A stretch of 64,000 bases of DNA from Odobenus rosmarus divergens (Eukaryota > Chordata > Mammalia > Carnivora > Odobenidae), in the NCBI RefSeq assembly GCF_000321225.1, contig NW_004450944.1, positions 1,067,299 to 1,131,298 of the forward strand, written 5' to 3'. Shown here one piece after another: positions 47,755-60,014 of the stretch. Position numbers and translations under genes: made by a program. Position 1 is the first letter of the stretch. Each line of letters opens with the position of its first letter. Under the pieces are notes generated by a model. The model was not told where the DNA came from. It did not search any database and saw nothing but the letters and a program-made list of their open reading frames with translations.

Positions 47755-48260
47755 ATACCTCCTGCTGCATAATGACTATCCCAAAATGTAGCGGTTCAAG
47801 GCAACAACACTTCTTTTATTATGTCTCACATTTCTGGGGTAAGTGGCCCTGATGTGGCTGCTCATGCAACTGCAATGATTTAGCGTTTGGAACTGGAAAC
47901 GTGACACTTACTCATTGCCTTTCTGGCACCTGTGCTGGGGAGACTCAAACACCTGGGGCCTGGAACCACTCAGTCTCCTTGGCCTCTCTAACTCAATGTG
48001 GTTTCTCCACATGGCCTTCCCTCAGGGTCTCTTTGGCTTGAGGACTTCTCCCATGGTGGCTCAGAGCTACAAGGCACAAGTTTCAAGACGGAGAGCTAGA
48101 GAAGGAAGTTGTATGGCCTTTTATGATCTAGCCTGGAAGGTCATGCAGAGGGTCGTTACAAAGATACGGCTGGCCTCAAGGGGGAGGAACAAGACTCTGG
48201 AAGAACACGTGGTCCTGGAGTTATTCCTGTGGCCATTTTCGAAGATGCAACCTGCCACTA
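47755..48260 (-). repeat. MLT1-type (MaLR) LTR remnant
   Basis: Antisense order: cctcctgctgcataatgact, tcccaaaatgtagcggttca, ggcaacaacacttcttttat, gtctcacatttctggggtaa, tgtggtttctccacatggcc, gtatggccttttatgatcta. This is the inverse of the end seen at 14.9-15.3 kb. Confidence 0.75.
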
Positions 48261-48609
48261 TTCACCTCTATCTGAAAATGAGAACTATATCTATGGCCAT
48301 ATTCACAATAAATATTTATCTAGATGAAGATGAATCAGAGAGTGAATGGTATTTGGGGTCAGGAAGAAAAGTATCAGCATGAGCCAGCTCAGTGGATAAA
48401 GACTGCATGGGTGACTCAGATGTGTGGAGCCTCCAAGAAAAAAAGGCTTACACAGTTGCAGAGGAGACATTCCAAGTGGACAGGAAGCAGAAACAGAGGT
48501 ATGGAGGTGGGAAGAGCAGAGCCATTCTCTGTTCTAATGAGGTGGGTACTCTTCAATGGGTTTCCCCTTGAATGAACAGCCAAGTTCTCCAAGGGAAACA
48601 CAAATAGCT
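48261..48609. other. Unassigned intronic DNA
   Basis: No feature recognised. Confidence 0.45.
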
Positions 48610-48760
48610 ACTAATGTGTTAACGTATCACCGTTTCCCTTACATGATCTTTCCTAACCCTCACGGCCATCCCGAGAGCTCTGTGCTTTATAGAGGGGGAG
48701 ACCGAGGTCTAGCGAGAACCATCCTGGGGCCAGATCTAAGTCAAGTGGCCTCTTGAGAGT
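48610..48760 (+). repeat. MIR remnant
   Basis: gatctttcctaaccctcacg, then tttatagagggggagaccga with ggtctagcgagaacc, matches the MIR centre with many changes. Confidence 0.58.
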
Positions 48761-49479
48761 CAACATGAGTCAGGGCTTAGTTCACGTTTTCCCCCAGGCC
48801 CAGAGAGATCAAGCCCGTACTTATGCAAAGCCCAGTTTTGTTTCTTTTCCAAAGGAAAAGACTTCATCCAGAATCTAAGAAAGGACATGGGATTGCATTG
48901 AATTTCATGGTGCATTAGAACCCAGAATGGGGCCGAAGACTAAAATTGGCCAGTTTTCCTGATTAGGCTTTTACTAAGCCTCGGTCTAGAGAACATAACT
49001 CTGGCATGCATTGGGATTCTGCTCCACTGCAGGCCTTGTGGTGGATAGTTTTTTTATCTAAGGGCTTCCTGTTCAGACAAAATGGCTTCCACCCCTTCTA
49101 CCGAAAAGGAACTGGTTCTGAGTTTTGCCTTAGTTAAGTATTGGGAATGTCTACCTGCATCTTGGCATTTGTTATAGACTGAGAATAAGCTAGGAGTTAA
49201 CTCAGATCCTCCTGTTAGCTGAGATACATCCTGATGGAAAGCATGTTGGCACCTTTTGCGTCACTTTATCTGTGCCCTGGACCCCCATTTTATCATTTGT
49301 ACATTTTATGGCCATGGGATGCTGGTGCCCCAGTATCTGCTTAGTGTGTTGGGACCCACAGGGGCAAGGCAGAAAAGAGTTGGTATCAGGGTTCCCCAAA
49401 GATCCCAACTTACAACACAGTGAGGTTTTAGACACTGGGGCAGAACTGACCTGGGGCAGTTATGGCTCCTGTAAACTCT
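48761..49479. other. Unassigned intronic DNA
   Basis: No recognised exon or repeat; part may belong to the LTR on its right. Confidence 0.4.
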
Positions 49480-49795
49480 TCTGGAAGTTACTAGAAGGGA
49501 CCTGAAGCCACATCCATACTCTGACCCCCCTCCCTGTGTATCGTTTTGCCATTTTCCTCCTTTCACTCCCTGGGTGCTTTCATATGCGACAGCGAGCACC
49601 CAGGGCTGCCTTGAGCCAAAGTGGCTGCTGCATGTCTGCTCAACACGGTATCCTTCTCCTCTCTCCTCCCTCCCTGGCCCCACCACTCACTCTTTACCAG
49701 TTTTTCCAGGGAGCACTTTAAAAATCACTTTTGCATGAACATTCATGCCAGGCTCAGCTTCTGGGAACCCAGGCTAACCCAGGAACCACACAAAT
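49480..49795 (+). repeat. ERVL-type LTR remnant
   Basis: Ends with ttccagggagcactttaaaa, gcatgaacattcatgccagg and ctcagcttctgggaacccag, typical of ERVL-class LTR ends. The left border is uncertain. Confidence 0.5.
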
Positions 49796-51079
49796 GCTGC
49801 TTCTTCCACAAACATTCCCTTGATCATCCCAAAGGAATCCTGCACTAAATCACCACAGAGATTGGGATCCAGACCACATGAGTGGAGGCTGGAGGGTGGG
49901 TGGTGGGCAGCAGCTTGTTCCCCACATCCCTGGGTATGGGGACAGCATTCCATCCTTTCTTTCAGAGGATAGGGTCCCAAACAAGCCACACACATCACTC
50001 ATCAGCCTGTCAATTCCTCAGGGGCCTATGGGACCTCAGCGGACGAGCTTTTTTTGTACTGAGATCGCAGCATGCCTATGGGTCCTTGCCGCATGGAGAT
50101 GAGCTGGCTGATGTTTAGGATGGACTGATGCTAGATGGGACTTGCTCTGGGAAATCGTCGGCGAGAAGGGGAGCAGAGAAGCCACAGAAACGACTAGCTG
50201 TGGCCAAAGTTTCCATGCTTGGTGCCAGCTGATGGGAGCCAGGGGTGTCCCAGGGGCACATCTGACTTGTCTGAACCAAAAGTCGGCAGCGAGAATGTCT
50301 TCTTACAGGGTTTTCACTGGTCTTGAACATGTTCCAGACATTTCTACATTCTCCTGTCACATCGTTTTTAAAAAATTGTTTTTACCAGGAAGGTCAGATC
50401 CAAGCAGTCAAGAGACTAGAGCTTGTGGTTGTCCCACTGGAAGTGGAAACGGACTCAGGTGACAACGGAACATCCAGCCCCAAATCTGGGATGTTGTGGA
50501 GGAGCTGGATATTAGAACCTCATGGGGTATGTGTGTGAAAGAACGTAGCAGCTTGGGTTTGAGAATGGAAAAGGCTGTAATTTTTTGTGACCATTTCCAA
50601 ATAACAGAAAGGCAAGAGCTTGAGAAAAGACGAGAAGCGTAAGTAGTGGTCAGGGGCAAGACTAGGCATATACAAGGGAGTAAAGTCTTGAAAACATCTT
50701 CCACACAAAAGGTATGGACCACACACATGTTGGCCAACCTTGCCTTTCCTGGGGGCGGGGGGAAGATACTGCCATAAAATGGATGAAATCAGCTCTTTTT
50801 ATGCCCTCATTTTTAACAAGTCTGGCTGAATTGCTGAGTGGCTACATCCATGGCTGGTGGGGCTCTATGCTAGGGTAGGCAATAATGTCTGACCAGCTAT
50901 GTTAACTTATGCATCCACTCCCCTCCCCATCCCTCTATAAAACATGTCTAAAACCTGCTACAGTATAATGGTTTGGAAAGGAAAATGAATCTCTTAGACT
51001 GATGAATGGCGCTTCCTTGTAAAGGTAACAAAAACTTGTGGTTTTATTACACCCAGTCTGTGGGAAGTCAAGCAGGATG
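49796..51079. other. Unassigned intronic DNA
   Basis: No recognised feature. Confidence 0.45.
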
Positions 51080-51515
51080 ACAGGGTGAGTGTGTACCACT
51101 GGAGTGGACCTTCTGATGCATGCTCAGGATCTCCTTCACCAGGCTGGTGCACCCACAGCCTAGTGGTGAAAATGCTGTCTGCTAATGGCTCAGCTTGCGT
51201 TCTCCTGAGAATTGCTCTCAGCAAATGGGTGCTACCTCACCCTAAATGCCTGCAAGATGAAGTCCTCACGCCAAGAGCGGGGTGCAGCCAATGTCCTGCT
51301 TCAAGTTGGGACATCTCCGTGCTGCTATTCATGCACCATAGCCCTGTGGGATCAGGCGGAGGCCAGCCTGCAGCTGAGAACACAGCTCTGCTGACTCGTC
51401 CTCCCGCCTGATCCTGCTTCTCTCGCTTGCCTTCTCCTGAGAACTCTCCATCAATAAATCCCCCACACAAAGGGGCTCCATCTGAGACAGCCCCTTGGGC
51501 TGGCTTTTGCTTCTA
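51080..51515 (+). repeat. ERVL-type LTR remnant
   Basis: ctcctgagaactctccatca, ataaatcccccacacaaagg and ggctccatctgagacagccc form an LTR R/U5-like end with AATAAA at about 51452. The CT-rich stretch before it fits. Probably a solo LTR. Confidence 0.62.
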
Positions 51516-52481
51516 AGACTCCAGGGGAATGGGGCATCTCACTGAAATGGAAAATGCACACCATCTGGGAAAGGTGAATCCCTGTGCACTCCGGGATGGC
51601 CCAAGGAAGCTTTGCCTCTCTTAATCCCTCAAATCACTGTGGCCCAGAGCTGGACCAGGGGCTCTGGCTCTTTCTGTTCCAAGTTAAGCCCCCGGCCTGA
51701 GAAAAGTTGCTGCCCAGGCGGTGTGCCCTGGAAACTGACCCATAGCACGGAACCAGATTCCGATTTGGCACCAAGAAACGATTTTCCTTCCCTCCAACCC
51801 CCTACAAACATCCGTGGAATAGTTAAAATTGGGTAGGATTTCCTTCTCCCAAATCTCCCTTTGAAGTTTGCAGATGGCTTCTGGGGAGGTCTTAGATTTT
51901 AATAATAAATTTCTTTCCCAGATGATTCCATCACTTGGAAGGTAATGAGTTTGGACGAAACCAGACATCCTTATTGAGATGCCCCAAAGATTTGTGTATG
52001 CAAAGCTTTCCTTGGCTGATTCTATAGCTCTTGAAGACAGAGCCCTATCACCACAGAAGTGCTTCTCCACGGCAGGACTCCCACCTTGACATCTGGAGGG
52101 AAATACTGCTCTCCATGGCAGGGATGAAAAAATTTAAAATGTTGTCCACATGTATGTTTGGTTTGATTGGGGGTGACAGCAGGTGGGCTGTGCCGGGGTC
52201 TAGATATTCATGTAACACAGCCAGCATCTCTGCTGTCACATGCTGGCCCAGTGGCCAAGGGTGAGAAGCACAGATAGATGTCCATCAAAGGGAAGCACAG
52301 CAGCAGCGGGTTTTCTCTTCCTCCATGCAGATCTACATCCCAGGCCCTGGGGAGGCTCGTCGTTCCCACCCAGAAGGAGTGTGAGCTATTTTAACTTGGA
52401 ATGCAGCAAGCCAGGCCAAGAGAGAATTTTCCCAACAAACCACGTCTCTTCTGAGGACCCAAAGAGGCAGGCAGCACAGTG
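51516..52481. other. Unassigned intronic DNA
   Basis: No recognised exon or repeat. CT/AG mixed. Confidence 0.45.
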
Positions 52482-52552
52482 CACCGCCTGCGGCCCGCCC
52501 CTCATCAGCTGCACTGCAGGGTTGCAGGGGCGGGAGGGCTGGGGCGGTGCCT
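52482..52552. promoter_or_regulatory. Local GC-box cluster
   Basis: Over 70 bp there are cggcccgccc, ggggcggga and ggggcggtg: three Sp1-type GC boxes on both strands, plus an unusual density of CpG for this window. Too short to be a CpG island. Function is only inferred. Confidence 0.35.
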
Positions 52553-52839
52553 GAGAAGGCAGCTGACATGACAGGCGTGCTCCCAAAACTGGACCCCTAA
52601 CTCAGACTCCTGACACTTCCCATTTTCTGATTGGTCCCCTTTCCCCAAGAAACTCCCATAACCTCTTTCTTCCTCTTCCCCATCCCTCCACCTACCCCTT
52701 TACATTCCAACAGCGCTTCACACTTCCAGATTATTTTACTCTTTTATCCTTGACCTGGTCCTAAAGAGTACAGAAAATGGGAGGTGCTGTTGGCAGGAGT
52801 GGATGCCTGCCTATGATGCAGAATGGTTTTAGTAGTTGG

Positions 52840-52905
52840 TTTATTTGTTCAATAAAAATTCCGGAACACCTACTCTGCACTAGGCGCTGTGTTCACTAAG
52901 TAAAC
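52840..52905 (-). repeat. L2 LINE 3'-end fragment
   Basis: gtttatttgttcaataaaaa, then acacctactctgcactaggc and gctgtgttcacta, the antisense L2 end. Confidence 0.7.
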
Positions 52906-53028
52906 GGGCAACGCTTACCCTGTTTGCTTATCTTTCTCTCTCTTTTTAAAATACATCATTGCATCATGTGCCTTTTCCAAGGTACGTACAGTAGACTACA
53001 TTCCGTGGTTTTCAGCACCTCCCAACTG

Positions 53029-53048
53029 AGATGTCAGATGTGACATCT
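53029..53048. promoter_or_regulatory. Perfect 8 bp inverted repeat AGATGTCA-N4-TGACATCT
   Basis: The arms are at 53029-53036 and 53041-53048 with spacer GATG. The TGTCA/TGACA cores resemble TALE-homeodomain half sites. Confidence 0.5.
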
Positions 53049-53178
53049 GGGATGGTGACTGCTGGTGCGACCCACTCAGGGGACGGGAATGAGAGACCCT
53101 GAGACGTTGACAAAGAAATAGCTCACACCTATAAAGCTTCCCACCCAGCTGGTTACCTGTCAGCTGGTGCTGATTCCT

Positions 53179-53192
53179 GTTACCATGGTGAC
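53179..53192. promoter_or_regulatory. RFX X-box-like palindrome
   Basis: GTTACCATGGTGAC, one base off GTTNCCATGGNAAC. An E-box-like CAGCTG lies 18 bp to the left. Confidence 0.45.
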
Positions 53193-54083
53193 GATGAGGC
53201 CAGACCCAACCATTTAATTCTGAGAGCTACCTGTCAGCCCCACCAGCAACCTCGGGGTCCAAAAATAATTCTCTACCTGGAGTCAGACACTAGCAATCAA
53301 ATATCAAACGTTATCGGAAAGATTAGGAATAACAGACTTGTAACGGCTCCCCAGGCTATAGGGCTGTTGAGGTCCATCGCTGTGGTTGGATAGCATTTGA
53401 TGAACAAAGTACTATCAGCAGGAATGCCTGGGGTGTTTTGGGTGGTACATGAGATGATATTGGGCCACACAAGAACAAACTGTGTCGATCGTTATATAAT
53501 GCTTATTTTAATGTTACTATAAAAATATCTGTGTTCATTTACGGAAGACATATAAAATCACCTTTAAAAATAAATTCCTTAATTCTGTATTTATAGTGGT
53601 GTGGAAGCCTTTTGTTGTTGTTGTTTCTCATGAGCACTGAAATTTACCTAAACTTGTACTGTCAGGGTATTCCCAGTGTCTATGTGTGTATGTTTAAGCA
53701 AAGAGTGTTTACTGTACAGTCTTGTTCTACTGATACAATTTTGGAATGGATTAAGGAGGGCAGAGCACATACATGATGTCTGTCTATGTACGTGCAGATA
53801 TTTGTCCATGACTGCTTTTCATCCCCTCTACCACGAATGAATTTTCTTGTTTGTGCATTGGAATGATTCAGGAGTAAGTGACCATAATTGGATATATCCA
53901 CAGAAAGGGACAATTAGCCATCTTACAGGGATTTTTGGCATGAAAATAAATTTCTAACTCTGTATACTTGGGTAATCTTGTTCTCTATAAAACTGGGAAA
54001 GTTGACATTGTGATTTACTAAAATAAAAAAAAATTCTTGTCGGGAGTAAAAAAAAAATTTTTTTTTTTGAAAGTGAGTTTAAG

Positions 54084-54251
54084 GGCGCCTGGGTGGCTCA
54101 GTCAGTTAAGTGTCTCACTTTGGCTCAGGTCATGATCTCAGGGTCCTGGGATTGAGCCCAGCATCAGGCTCCCTGCTCAGCAGGGTATCTGTTTCTCCCT
54201 CTGCCCCTCTCCCCATTCGCGCTCTCTCTCAAATAAATAAAATCTTTTAAA
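54084..54251 (+). mobile_element. Can-SINE with perfect 14 bp target duplication
   Basis: Head ggcgcctgggtggctcagtc, then the B-box-like gggattgagccc, a CT-rich tract and aaataaataaaatctt. The flank aaagtgagtttaag is identical at 54070-54083 and 54252-54265. The tail is short (A6). Confidence 0.97.
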
Positions 54252-54444
54252 AAAGTGAGTTTAAGAAAAGTATAAAGGAAATAATTGTCCATGGCAAACA
54301 TTAACTATTGGATACAAGCAGCTAAAGTATGGACAGCTTGGCCTCAAAATTCAAGGGTCAAAGTCCATACTGAGTGAGGGTCCTATAGTAGCATTAACCT
54401 CCCCAATTCCTCTGCTCTCAAACTGGGAAAGATGTGTGACTCTA

Positions 54445-54690
54445 AGACCTCTCATGTATTGAGTGGGTGTCGTGGGCTGGGTCCTGGTGGTAGGCCATGC
54501 ACCCACTGTCTCAAATGGTCCTCCAAACACCCTGGCAGATAAATGGAACTGTCACCATTGCACAGATGTGAAGATTTGACTCCAGAAAAGCAAATGACTT
54601 GCCCACGGCCACAAGTGGCAGAGCCAGATCTAAAGCCCAGTTTCCTTTGATTCTAGAACCCACACTTTTAACCACAATATTGTCCTAATT
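54445..54690 (+). repeat. MIR SINE, nearly full length
   Basis: tgtattgagtgggtgtcgtg, ggtcctccaaacaccctggc, cattgcacagatgtgaagat, gacttgcccacggccacaag, agagccagatctaaagccca and tgattctagaacccacactt. Clear MIR order from head to tail. Confidence 0.85.
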
Positions 54691-57600
54691 ACCAGAAAAA
54701 AAGCATCTGGCCGAGAGGATAAGGAAGAACAGGTAAGACTTTGTCAAGGCAAGAAGGCTTTATTTTGGAAATACTCCCAGAGTTGCCTCTCTCCTGGTTC
54801 ACCCACCATGGACAACAGTGGAGACCTGTCAGCCCCCTCGTTGGGATGTGCACCCCCTTCCTATGCTTCCAGCTCCCCACAACCAGCATCTGGATGGCCC
54901 TAGGGCACCTGCAGAAGAGTCTGGCTGCTAACACATCACCCTTCCCTTGCCCAGGCCCTCATAGAGGCAGCAAACTTGCCTGGGGTTGGGACAGCCAGAG
55001 GGCATAATGGATACTTGAGAGCCACCGTGGGATCAGGGGAAGCCACCCTGGGCAGGACTCTTACTGAGGTCACACCCCACTTTGGTTCCTTCTTTTCCTC
55101 TTCCTGCCGCACTCCCTGTCCATCCTTAGAGATAGCACACAAATCCTCATTTCAGGGCTGCTTCGGGAAAGCCCATCCTCAGACAGTGGGAACAGAGGAG
55201 GGGCAGATGTGTGGACACAAGAGCCAGGAGGACCAGAAGCTCAGTCCCCATTAGGTTGCCTTTGTCCTTCAGGCACAAAGGTTGGGCACTTCAGCCCTGA
55301 GGTTACAACTGTGGGCACAGAAGACAGTTGGCTCAGCCACTTGGGGAACAGGGCAAACGAAGCTGGGGAAGGGAGCACTGAAGAGGCTGGTTACATAGAT
55401 GATACAGCTAAAAACTACAAGGGTCGGGGGAGAATCAAGGCACAGGAGAAAACAATGAACAGGAGAAAGCAGAACAAGGAGAGACACACCTGAAGGGCAG
55501 GAAAGAGTTAATGCCATTTGGTGGGATGGCCCCATACAGCTCAGATGAGGGTCTTGGGGGAAGGCAGTTGGTGCTGGTAATGCTGTCATCCAAATTCAAG
55601 GCTGGCCGTGAGGACCCATCCTCCCTGAGCAACAGCAGGGCCAAGTACAGGTGCTAATACTTGGGTACTAGCATAACTGAGTTATTAATGCATGGGAAGT
55701 GGGGAAAAGGCAAAACTGAATTTTATTAAAGTTCCACATTTAAAAATATGAATAAAACACTCTCTGCTCACTGCAAAGAAAAACAGAGACAATCTGAGTT
55801 TTCAAAGTGCCACTAGGGAGTGGAGGGGAGAAAGAGAATTTTTTGCCCCAGAGCCAGTCATTCACCCATATAACATCCACAGATGCATATTTTTAACACC
55901 TCTGAGGGAAGGCAAAGAACAAGGGAGAGGAGATAAGTCCTCAAGTGCCCCGGGGGCAGATCCCATTTTGTTTTGTGCAAAGAGCCCACGCAATCTTGTG
56001 TCCCTCGGGAAAGGGTCCTGGAGAGAAGGGTATGGAACAACCAAACTGAACGGCAATGTTCATTTTCAACACTAGCGTCTTCTGTAGAATCTTCACCCTA
56101 CCTCCTGATCTTAATAGCTCTGTGTCAGTCACTGAATCATTGTCATCTTTTAGCAGGTGTCCAGGTCTTGAAGCCTTTTTTTTTTTTTAAGGTAGTTAAA
56201 TACTCAGATGATAACCCCCAGACATCTCTTTTCCCAGAAAGCTAGGTAGTTCAGCAACAAAGGAAGTCCATAGGACCCTCAGGCTCCGACCCGCCTCTCT
56301 CTTGGGCTTTGTGGATGGAGTAGGATGGAATGAGGGTCAGGAGACATTTTTCAACTGCCGGCTTTCTCACAAGTCTGAGAAGAGTTTCTGTCCTGGGGAA
56401 GTAGACCAGGAGCCACTTTCTCCATTCCCAAAGGGCCACAAGCTGTGAGTTCCATCTCATCACTCTCCTTTAGGGACAGATGGGAGGAGAGGGGGCCTTT
56501 GGGTTCAAGAGGACAGTTTGAACAAACCAGCAACTGTTCATGTGACCAGTCTGGGACCACTGATGATCAGGAAGCATAGTTTCTGGGATCCCTGGCAGTC
56601 TTTGGCAGTTTATAAAGTTAGAAAAAAATACAGCAATTCAGGATCACATGCACACCCACAGATGATAGGAACTTTATTCCCAGAGATATCTTCTACTACC
56701 TTCTACGCAAGGGTTCCGGGATCTAGTGTATTCAGAAAGACAATGGGGCAGCATTAAACTCTGTTATTCAGTATGCTAAAGGGAATGGTACATTCCAGAA
56801 AGAGCGAGCTACCTACTGTGTGTTAACATGCAGGCCATCTAAATAAAAAGACAACATGCTATAAAGTACACTCAGCACTAACACTTTTCTGGACATAATT
56901 TGATTTTTCTTTCATGCTCCAAACACAATTCAGGACCCAGAGATCCTCAGCAGCACTATTAAACTCAACAAGTTAAAACTTACTGTTAAACACCTTGGTG
57001 CCTCTGAATAGTGATTTCTGGCTGAAATTCTGTAGAATTCCTGGAACAACACCCCACTTTTACTTTGCTTCCAAAGACCCTTGAGCTCCTTTGACAAAAT
57101 AAGTTGGGGATAAAATTCATAAAAGAGCAAAATATGTAAATGTTTAGACTATATCTACCACACTGCAGGTATTTAGTAAATGTAAATTATAAACTGAAAA
57201 CAGAGGATATGAGCCTTTGTTGAATATATTACTATGGTGTTTACTTAATTTTCTTGGGTCACGTATTATGTAATCAGGTAGTCATGATTTTTCTGCAATC
57301 ATAATTAAAATAATATAAAATAAAATGGAATACTTGCCATTAAAACCTGTGATCTGAACTCAGGATTCTGAAACATGAAAACTCACATACATTGAGAAAC
57401 TAAAAAGCTCACAGAGTCAGTGGGTTAATCCTATTGAGAAAGGGAGCTGTGTCTTTACTTACTAGCCCCTGTGAATGGAACTGAGAGTCTAGTAATTCTT
57501 CATGGCGTCATGGGATGATGCAGAACAGAACTCAACCCATGAAATTCTCTAACGAAACACTGTCCTGGTTTTGTTTTACCTTCCTACGTCAAGACCCCCT

Positions 57601-58864
57601 GTGTGACTTCTCAGTCTCGTCCTTGAAGTGCTCCAGGTAGGAAGGAGGAAGTACAAGCGATCCTCGGAGGTGAGCAGGGATCAGAGCTGAGGTGAGGGGT
57701 CCAGCTCGGCGCTCCAAATCACTTGTCCTCTGGCCTCTGCTTGGCCCAGATGAGGGAAATGAGCACTGCCTGAGGTCCCATAACTGCAGCTGTATCCGTG
57801 GGGCAAATACCAGAGTAAATAGGAACAGTCACATTCCCCGGGCCATGCTAATTTCTTGAGCTGTGTATATGAGGTCTCCCTTGCTGATGCCTTCCCATCC
57901 CCATCAGTCTCTGGAGAAGGGGGCACAAGGACCTAAGAGACTGTTTGGGATGTGATGACATAAACATGCAGAAAGGGTTGTGGATACATCCCTCAATTTA
58001 GCCTAAATTTGAAGAAGGAAGCATCCCACATATCTAGCCTCATCAGGAAAAGACAAACAGAACAAAACTCTGTAGGGAATTTGACAATAAAATTGAAGCG
58101 GCAGCTAACCACAAAGAGACATCATTCTGAGAGGCTTGGCACAGAGCTTCATGACCTCGGAGTGGTATCAGCACCTTGGGGATCAGCAAATATTTCCAGA
58201 ATTCAGTAGCTATGTCTCATCCTCTAAATTCACTGGGTGGGTTGGTGTGCTGTACAGATTTTGGTCTTCCTCTTCCGCACTCAGTGACTGACTGGATTTA
58301 GGGACTGTGACAGACTCAAGATGGAACTTCTTGATGTCTTCTAATATGGATGCTCAATTGCACCACAAGCTGGTGTGAGTTCTCCAAAAAGCTGTGAGTC
58401 CACCTCAGCTGAGCCATGGGGTCTCCTCAGAGCCTTGGTTTCCCCATCTACCAAGTCAGGCAAAGACGTTTTCTGTTTTGGAAACCCTAAAGTGCCATTG
58501 TTGTCCTCCCCATTATTTCAAAGTACTGATTCTGGTGCCAAGGAAACCAATCAGATTCAGTTGAAGGGCAGTGAGGAACAAAGGGATGAGGAAAATAAAA
58601 ACAATGACCAGGGAAAGGAAAAGAGGAAGTGCAGGTGGAGAGGGGGCAGAGCCCCCCGCCCCGCACCTCTTGGAGGATGTGAGGAGGATTCCTGGAGGAC
58701 ACCTCCAGGCTTGGAGACCCTCTTAGCATATTCCAGGGTGTTTAATTCAGTCCCAGAGGAATCTTTCTGGCATCACCCGTGTTCTGAGCACTTGGTTCTA
58801 TGGGAGCTGCCAAAGAAAGGTAGTAAGAAAATAGTCAATTCTCCACACTTACCTAACGGATCTT
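54691..58864. other. Long stretch without recognised elements
   Basis: About 4.2 kb in which I recognise no exon, transposon or structural RNA. A T12 run occurs near 56178. The part from 56880 to 57400 is AT-rich. Open frames such as 58375-58914 (179 codons, plus) lack known domains and splice context. Confidence 0.45.
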
Positions 58865-59030
58865 CCAAACTCATCTATGAAGAATGTATCCACATTATTT
58901 TCTCCACTTCATAGATGAATAAAACTGAGGATTAGGCACTTACATAACCATGTTCAAGGATCCAGAGCCAGAACTCAATCCCAGGTTTGACTCATCCCAG
59001 TGTCCATACCTTTAACTACCATTCAAAGAG
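58865..59030 (+). repeat. MIR SINE fragment
   Basis: ttctccacttcatagatgaa, aaactgaggattaggcactt, gagccagaactcaatcccag and ccatacctttaactaccatt follow the 3' half of MIR. Confidence 0.76.
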
Positions 59031-60014
59031 GCAGGAGTCCACGGCACAGACGGGACTGGACCACGGCCTCCTCTGAGCGTCAACTCTGTCCCTGCCCCAT
59101 CATACTCCCCCCAGCCACCACTGCTCCAGTCCCTGCAGCAGAACCCTTGCAGGCAACATGGTCCATTATCCAAAGTCCTCAATGGTTCACCCCCAGGGCT
59201 AACCCCAGATGTGGAAGGCAGCCCGGTTTGGGGACAACCGAATGAGACAAAGGTGTTTGCTCTGGCCACCTGGATGGCACTCTCTCTTCTGTCCTGGATG
59301 GCATGCTCTCTGTCTCTCTCTCTTCTGGAGGGAACACACCCTCTCCTGGAGAGGGTTCAGAGCAGATCTGTGGCAATGGAGCCCCTCACCAGCCTGGCCT
59401 GTCTTCCACATTCTGTGTCTTCCTCTCTCCCTCCCTGATGGGTGTGGAACCCAAAGTTCCATGAGCATGAACCCTGCTGCACACCCCTAAGAGATCTTGC
59501 CCCCACACTGCTTCACCCTCTTTGTGTTTCTTACAACTGAAACTCATTCTTGTAGTATGAGAACAATCACAGAAGTTTTAAGAGGAAAGAAAACTGATTC
59601 AGTAAATGCAGAAGAAGTTATGAATGACAGATAGGGACACCTGAACCGTGCAGTCTCCGCATGTACCTCTGGTTGTGAAGATTCCAGACTGGTTCCGGAA
59701 GTGAGTGAATCTTGGTGGTCCAGCCCACAGAGCCATGGCCCAGACAGGCGTCTTGGAGAAATTGCTAGGCCTTGGGCCTTCATTATCACAGCCAACTCTG
59801 AAAGTGTACATATGTCTGGATGGCTAGGTGATGTGTGCATGTAATTGTTTAGAATCAGGAACACAAGTATACGGAAGGGAATCCCTGAAGATATAAGAAG
59901 GAATGATGGCCCCGGTCACCCCAACTCCAGGCTCAGAGACTACCAGGATGCCCAGTCCTCTTGGGTCCCTGGCATGAATATTCTTAAGCACATATGAGCA
60001 CTAAGGCATAAGTC
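59031..60014. other. Unassigned intronic DNA
   Basis: No recognised feature. CT-rich around 59300-59440. Confidence 0.45.

Larger units (their letters stand above)
52906..54069. other. Intronic DNA with a motif cluster near 53.0-53.3 kb
   Basis: Repeat-free by eye. It contains the inverted repeat and X-box listed next, then AT-rich sequence. No exon recognised. Confidence 0.45.

Noticed and set aside
52482..52552. CpG island
   Set aside because: Only about 70 bp of elevated CpG, far below the usual 200 bp minimum. Kept only as a GC-box cluster.
58375..58914. 179-codon plus-strand frame
   Set aside because: No domain. The end runs into a MIR, and the length is compatible with chance in this composition.
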